From: Forficula auricularia
Lineage: Eukaryota > Arthropoda > Insecta > Dermaptera > Forficulidae
DNA length: 64,000 nt
Assembly (NCBI GenBank): GCA_024734495.1
Contig: JALMQS010000070.1
Span: 16,864,306-16,928,305, forward strand
Direction of reading: 5' to 3'
Positions 59,031 to 64,000 of this stretch are shown here, piece after piece. The position numbers and the translations under genes are program-made. Below the pieces are notes generated by a model. That model was given only the letters and a program-made list of their open reading frames with translations, had not been told where the DNA came from and ran no database searches. Every line of letters begins with the position of its first letter. Position 1 is the stretch's first letter.

Positions 59031-62000
59031 TTATTCACATGCAAGCTTACTATCAAAACTGCTTAAAGCAATAGCAAATGCTTGAACTGCACAAAGCGGA
59101 TAACGATAATCCATTGTAAAGACGTCTTCCCCAACTCGTCCAAATTGCATTACGATGTAATCAACTAGAAACAAATATAATAGGTTTTAAAGGTGAATAA
59201 TTTACATTTTAATTACATATAATTATAATAAAACAATATAATTAGCCTGAGGATAAAGTTCATTCAGTTAATAGAAATAAAATTTGAATTATAAGTTATT
59301 TTAAGGTAGTTGTTTCGCGACAATACTAGCAAAAAGTTAATGCTAGAGTATATAGAACAGATAATAAGGATTCATAAGCCCAAAACTTTTTGCTGTTTAT
59401 GTAGCACTACTAGCCAATCCCGTGCTCGTTTGACAAATCTGGCAACACTGTCCGAGCTTGAATATATTTTATCATAGAAATTTCAGATAAAGTACAATGG
59501 TAAGAAGAGTTTCTTAATTATAATTAAATATGCATGTAAACTTTCCGATATCCCGTATAGTGCAATGTATAAGAGTCTGAAAAACTCTTATCTTTGGAAT
59601 TTAATATCTCCGGAACTATATCTATATATATAAAATTAAGGTTTTGTCTGTACATTGCTCCAAATCACGCCAAATTTTTGTTGCACACGTTTCAAGCAAA
59701 GTTATGAACGAAAACACTCTCAACAAAATTCCTGTCTGTATGTCTGTTTCAGTGGTTTCCGCGAAAAGTTGCTCACGATTCACGTCAAAACGGCTGAAGG
59801 GATTATTATGAAAATTCATATTTATATCAGATGTCTTCTAACTTAAGTTTTTAGCTATTTAACGTTTTGATATTTTGACCCCAAAAGAGGGTTTGGGGGA
59901 GAGCACGAATGAAAATTATCAAATAGCTCCTAAACTATTAACTCTACGGCAAATTTTATAATGGGCAAAGTTGTAGGGAATGTGATTTCTGACAACTTTT
60001 GTTTAAAAAAATTCCCCCCCCCCCAAAAAAAAGGGGGGGGAGGGAATATGTAAATGCTTGCCCTTGGAGCAAACTCAACTAAATTTTGTATACATAATTT
60101 GTGGGTCACTAGAAGGCTAGAAATGCAAAAACTGGGTGCGGGGGTGGTGTGTGTGTGCGGGGGTTGGGTGGGCGTGGGTTAGGGCATGGGGTGGGCGGGG
60201 TGGAGTGAGGAGTAAGAGGGAGTAGGGGGTGGAGCGGGGGTCCAAGGGTCTTAGTTGGGGGGTATTGGTGTGGGTGTGGGGGTTGGGGGGAGGGGCACGG
60301 GTGCATGATGCCGGGGTAGGGGTGCTGGATGGGTTTCGGGGGGTGTGGTGGGTGGGAGTGGAGTGTGATGGTGGGATTCGTGGGTTGGGGGGTCCAGGGG
60401 ACCATGCCTCCTGATTAGCAAGAGGGCCGCCGAAGGCGGGCCTCACAGCTAGTTGTTCATAAATTTCGTTTTGCCACCAATCGATACAGAAGTATTTAAA
60501 TAATAATCTGTCTAAAAATCAAAAAAATCTCAAGAAAACCTATACTGGGAAACAACTACCTTAATTATTGATATTAAGATTTAAAATAATTTGTAAAAAG
60601 AATATTTCATAAAAGCATTAATATATTATCTTAATTTGTTTAACTTACCATCATTGTCATGAACAATTTGAAAGTTTTTCACTGATGCTTGAGTAACGCG
60701 ACCATGGAAATTTAAAACATATGATTGTGTTTCATCGTTCCATACTGGTGTCTTATTGTGAAGTTCAATTAGATTATCCATTGTTTTGTTGCGCCAACAT
60801 TCTTAAAAAAATTAAATTTATTAACCTAAACAACTTTTATTAACAAGACAAGGACATAAATCTTTGACAATTTGTATCACTAAACAAATAGTAGAATTTC
60901 AATCGCATAAATTGTGTTTTGATGTGTAGTTTAATAAAAAAAAAAATATGATATAATATACTTATTCTCTTGTGATTTATTTGAAAAATGATAGTTTTCA
61001 ATTAATTAAATTGGAGGGCAAAAAGACTTTTTCAAGTCTAAACACGCTTCTATAGTGGTTTAGATATTTTTTAAATAGCTAACGGTTTGAACTAGAAGGC
61101 TAAAAATTAGCTTATAAGCCAGCTTACGAACTTGTTTATAAAATTTCAGCTCATTAGCTACAACTGTTCATGAGCCCACCCATTTAAAGATTCGTTTTTT
61201 ATCTATTTTCTACAGAAATTTCTGAAGCATGAAAGTTTAAAATTTAATGAGATCTTCCTAAAAAAAAAATAAAAAAAATAAATACAAATATACTTAATAT
61301 ATGGAACTAAAGAGAATTTTCTAAGAATTTCAGCTGAGTTATCGTGGGTTACGAAATTAGACAATCAGGCAGATCAAAAAATATCATGATTAAAAATAAC
61401 TTTATTTTTCAAACAATTTTAAGTAGAAATTAGACGAAAAAATTTAATAACTTTGGAATGTGAAAAGTAACTTGTTTTTACTAACTAAAAAACAATTTTA
61501 TTTAACTTACCTAGCATTAAGAGTTGAAATTTTATTAAAATCACACATAATTAATTATAATTATTATTGAACAAGTACAAATAATACACTAAACTACTAC
61601 GTTTCGATTGGCTTATTCCGCGATCGTCTCAAGTATGAGTAGTGAGCCACTCCGATTTTAAGTTAACTGAACTAAAATCGGAGTGGGTACACATATTTGA
61701 GAACGATCGCGGAATAACCGATCGAAACGTCGTACTTTATTGTATTATTTGTTCGTGTTCAATAAATAATCCAAATTAATTTTGTGTGATTTTAATAAAA
61801 TTTCACTCTTAATAAAATTAATCACCAAAATAAAAGCTTTAACAGCTACATTTCAAATAAAAATAATTACCTAGCATTGTTTCTGTATCATCGTGAGGGG
61901 AAATTTGAACTCTTTGATGATCTTGAGTCATTCCAGGTAAAATAACTGTCATCTTTCTTGGTCCTTTGAATCCTAACACATTTGTTTCATAGAAATAGTT

Positions 62001-63161
62001 TAAAATAATTTTAAAACGGTTTTGTATAAACACTAATATTATTTTTTTTTATTTTCCAATAAAAAAAAAATGGTGATCTGGCGAATTTGTCTAATAGCAC
62101 ATTGTTATTTAATAAAAAAGACAATTAATTTTCTGTTAACTGATGAATAAACTCTCCGTAAAAAAATCTAAATTTTTTTTTTTTTAATAATTAATCTAAT
62201 TTAATTTAGCCTCTAGAATCAAGTTGATATTGTTAAACAATAACAAAGACTATTATTGAAATTAGGCTATAGATGATAATAGAAATAATTAACTTTAAAA
62301 AATGAAATGAAAATCTTGTTAGAAATATTTGATTTAGATGTCAGATGGGTTCACCTCCTTTGGAGTTGAACCCAAATGTCATACTTGTTATCCGAGAAGT
62401 TGACAAAGATGAAATTCCTCTGACATGTATGTACAATTTGTACATATGTTCAGCTAGAAAATTTCCCTCAAGTTATTGTTAATTCATTTGTAAAATTCTG
62501 CTGTAGCCTAAATGAAGTATTGTGTTTTATATTAAGATTAAAAATAAGTGAGGTTTTTTGAATTTAGAAAAATATTTTTTTTTAAATTCCAGAATTACTG
62601 GAGATAATTAATTGCCTTACTATTAAATTTATTTTACAAAAATCAATTCATTTTTTTCAATACTAACATAGACTACCGCTGCCAATTCTTGCCTTTGGGC
62701 ATTTTTCTTATCATTGTCCATTCCTAGTACAGGTCCTCTACGACGGCTCATACCACTATCAAACACTGTGAATTGGGTTCCAAGTAAATTCGATCGTAGT
62801 TTTCCAACAAAAGATTCTCCACAGCGAGAGAGATCAGTGGGATCCGTAGAAATAAGATAATTACTTGTAGCACTTTTTTTGCGTTTACGACCAGCAAGAA
62901 GAAATACCTATAGGTAAAAATAAAAAATAAATTAATAATTAAAATATTATTCTAATTTTGTGAATTTTATTTATTTCAAATAATTGTTCTTACCTTTTTT
63001 CCATAGTCTTTTTCTAAATGCAAAAAGTATGTAGGGTAAAGACCACGATCCATTCCTTTTCTATCTCGAGTGATTCTACATTTATAGAGTACTCCTTGCT
63101 TGCCTGGTTGAAGTACAAATGTCTCCAAGTTACCTTCGACATCGCCTTCTAATTCTCTTTC
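59031..63161 (-). CDS. ktub: Tubby-like protein, conserved C-terminal domain (partial)
   Basis: Tubby proteins bind plasma-membrane phosphatidylinositol 4,5-bisphosphate through a beta-barrel folded round a central helix and deliver membrane receptors, including to cilia. Exons on the minus strand: 63161-62994, 62907-62668, 61988-61871, 60801-60649 and 59164-59031 (stop), 270 residues, essentially the whole tubby domain. Landmarks: [138 protein letters not shown], and the family-diagnostic terminus [15 protein letters not shown]. The variable N-terminal half lies beyond 64000; no upstream exon is convincing in 63162-64000. Phases agree throughout, but the junction after AAVVY lacks an AG acceptor (see findings). 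The symbol follows the fly orthologue. Confidence 0.93.
59621..60452 (+). mobile_element. Non-autonomous Helitron with empty-site proof
   Basis: 832 bp. Begins TCTATATATATAAAATTAAG after an A, ends with the hairpin GGGCCGCC/GGCGGGCC, then TCACAGCTAG before a T: the A|TC...CTAG|T insertion rule of Helitrons, with no target duplication. The host is the TTAA element, and the sister copy (minus strand around 44933) shows the uninterrupted site CCGGAACTATA|TTGTTCAT. No Rep/helicase. The 3' third (60135-60405) is extremely G-rich on the plus strand. Confidence 0.9.
60135..60405 (+). repeat. G-rich tract inside Helitron
   Basis: About 270 bp with dozens of runs of three to six G on the plus strand and almost no C, unlike anything else in the window. 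It could form G-quadruplexes. The overlapping minus-strand Pro-rich frames are artefacts of the composition. Confidence 0.8.
61519..61866. mobile_element. Palindromic element at tubby splice donor
   Basis: 348 bp with inverted arms of about 145 bp (GTTGAAATTTTATTAAAATC against GATTTTAATAAAATTTCACT; TTCCGCGATCG and GATCGCGGAA inward; CACTCCGATTTTA at the centre). Flanked by a 12-bp direct repeat TTACCTAGCATT (61507-61518 and 61867-61878) that contains the exon-intron boundary of the preceding tubby exon. Sister copies at 42.7-43.5 kb and, one arm, 32.2 kb. Confidence 0.88.
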
Positions 63162-64000
63162 CTAAAATTTTAATAAAATAATTTAATAAGACGTATGAAT
63201 ATTTCTTTTGCCAACAATCTTGCCATTGTTAAAAGAAGCCGAATCACTGGATCTTAAAAGGTAATTAAAATGTGGAGAGATTGATCAATGAGTCACAGTG
63301 GGGAGGGGGGCTAAAAGTGTAGTTAGCATAGTAGCTAAAGCTAAGGACTTTCAATTGCCTTGATTCATATCGAATCGTGCTTGAGTCAGAAAATTTTTCG
63401 GCTCTGAGAATAATTTAAGGGAGCAATTCATATCCAGGTGGAAGGCAATGAGAAATCCCCACTGTAAACAATTTTGCCTAAGAAAATTACTTTGGAGAGT
63501 ATCCTCTCTATTGTAATTGCCAAAGCTAGTATGGTACACGAAGACGAAGAAAAGAGTATTTACTTTGGGAGTTGCAATTTCTTGGCCAGTAAAGCAACTG
63601 CTATATTACTAATGTGTAGGGTAATGTTAGCAAACTTTTTTAGAATAATGCATCCTAAATATCCTCAAATATTTTGATGCTTCCTCTAGCATAATATAAA
63701 TAGTACAGATAAAAATGGAACAAATATATTGAAGTTATTAATAAAATTCTAGTAGCAAAGATTTTATTTCTGATACTAATCTAGTCTCATATACACACTA
63801 TTTGTGATATTAGGAAGTTTTATTTTTTTTGTTAACAAGCCAGATACATTTAAATATGAGGAAGGAAAGGGCAACAATAATTTTGTTACAAAACAAGGTG
63901 AATTTAAGTCCAGTTGTGAAAATCTATCATTTAAATCACATGTCATTTTGCTGAAGTAATAGCAAGTAAAGCAATATCAATTACCTGTTAAGGAAGAATG
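63162..64000. other. Tubby intron running off the window
   Basis: Sequence upstream of the first visible tubby exon. No repeat family or exon recognised. Confidence 0.5.

Larger units (their letters stand above)
59305..60560. mobile_element. TTAA-target DNA transposon, shorter copy
   Basis: Flanked by TTAA (59301-59304, 60561-60564) with GGTAGTTGTTTC and GAAACAACTACC termini, as in the 44.8-kb copy. Without the Helitron inside it is 424 bp, lacking the middle of the longer copy. In the last tubby intron. Confidence 0.85.

Noticed and set aside
60109..60446. Long Pro-rich minus-strand ORFs
   Set aside because: Produced by the G-rich low-complexity tract inside the Helitron; no family resemblance.
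61839..62033. Minus ORF extending the tubby exon upstream ([15 protein letters not shown])
   Set aside because: The extension is intron: conserved tubby sequence runs from AAVVY directly into ETNVLG. It is kept only as an alternative in the missing-AG finding.
63975..63985. AACAG|GTAATT at the window edge as donor of the next tubby exon
   Set aside because: The phase needed to join [10 protein letters not shown] would place a TAA stop just before CAG; no tubby-like sequence precedes it.

Overview
This is an AT-rich stretch of an insect nuclear genome. The insect assignment rests on a complete seven-transmembrane insect odorant receptor gene and three conserved animal genes with spliceosomal introns. 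The order of insect cannot be fixed from the window. I read four real genes, all assembled here exon by exon: an RBM28/Nop4-type nucleolar RNA-binding protein (minus, 19740 to 10108), an odorant receptor (plus, 25729 to 43939), Elongator subunit ELP4 (minus, 51922 to 44310) and the conserved half of a tubby-like protein, king-tubby type (minus, 63161 to 59031, its 5' exons lying beyond the window edge). They do not form a pathway: ribosome biogenesis, olfaction, tRNA wobble-uridine modification and phosphoinositide-dependent membrane or ciliary trafficking.

Most of the rest is transposable-element debris. Layout: 1-5.2 kb AT-rich and empty; 5.2-9.7 kb LINE tails, a 119-bp tandem array and a dispersed repeat; 10.1-19.7 kb RBM28, with large introns full of palindromic elements, including an inverted pair of hammerhead-ribozyme motifs; 20-25.7 kb palindromes and LINE fragments; 25.7-43.9 kb the odorant receptor, whose introns hold a three-deep nest of hAT elements, a head-to-head pair of Penelope-like (GIY-YIG) fragments, Helitron pieces and LINE tails; 44.3-51.9 kb ELP4, with a TTAA-target element, foldbacks, a LINE tail and a Tc1 element in its introns; 52-59 kb mostly empty; 59-64 kb the tubby gene, one intron of which carries a TTAA-target element interrupted by a Helitron whose empty site is visible in a sister copy 15 kb away.

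The most interesting signal is at intron edges. Several introns or intronic insertions are flanked by direct copies of exon-end sequence: 13 bp at ELP4 intron 3, 11 bp at ELP4 intron 5, 10 bp at RBM28 intron 2, and 12 bp around a palindromic insertion at a tubby splice donor. This is the footprint expected if introns were gained, or donor sites duplicated, by insertion at AG|GT-like sites. Two introns (RBM28 intron 2 and one tubby intron) have no AG acceptor in the frame demanded by strong protein conservation. All exon structures are read from sequence and protein-family knowledge only; no transcript data were available.
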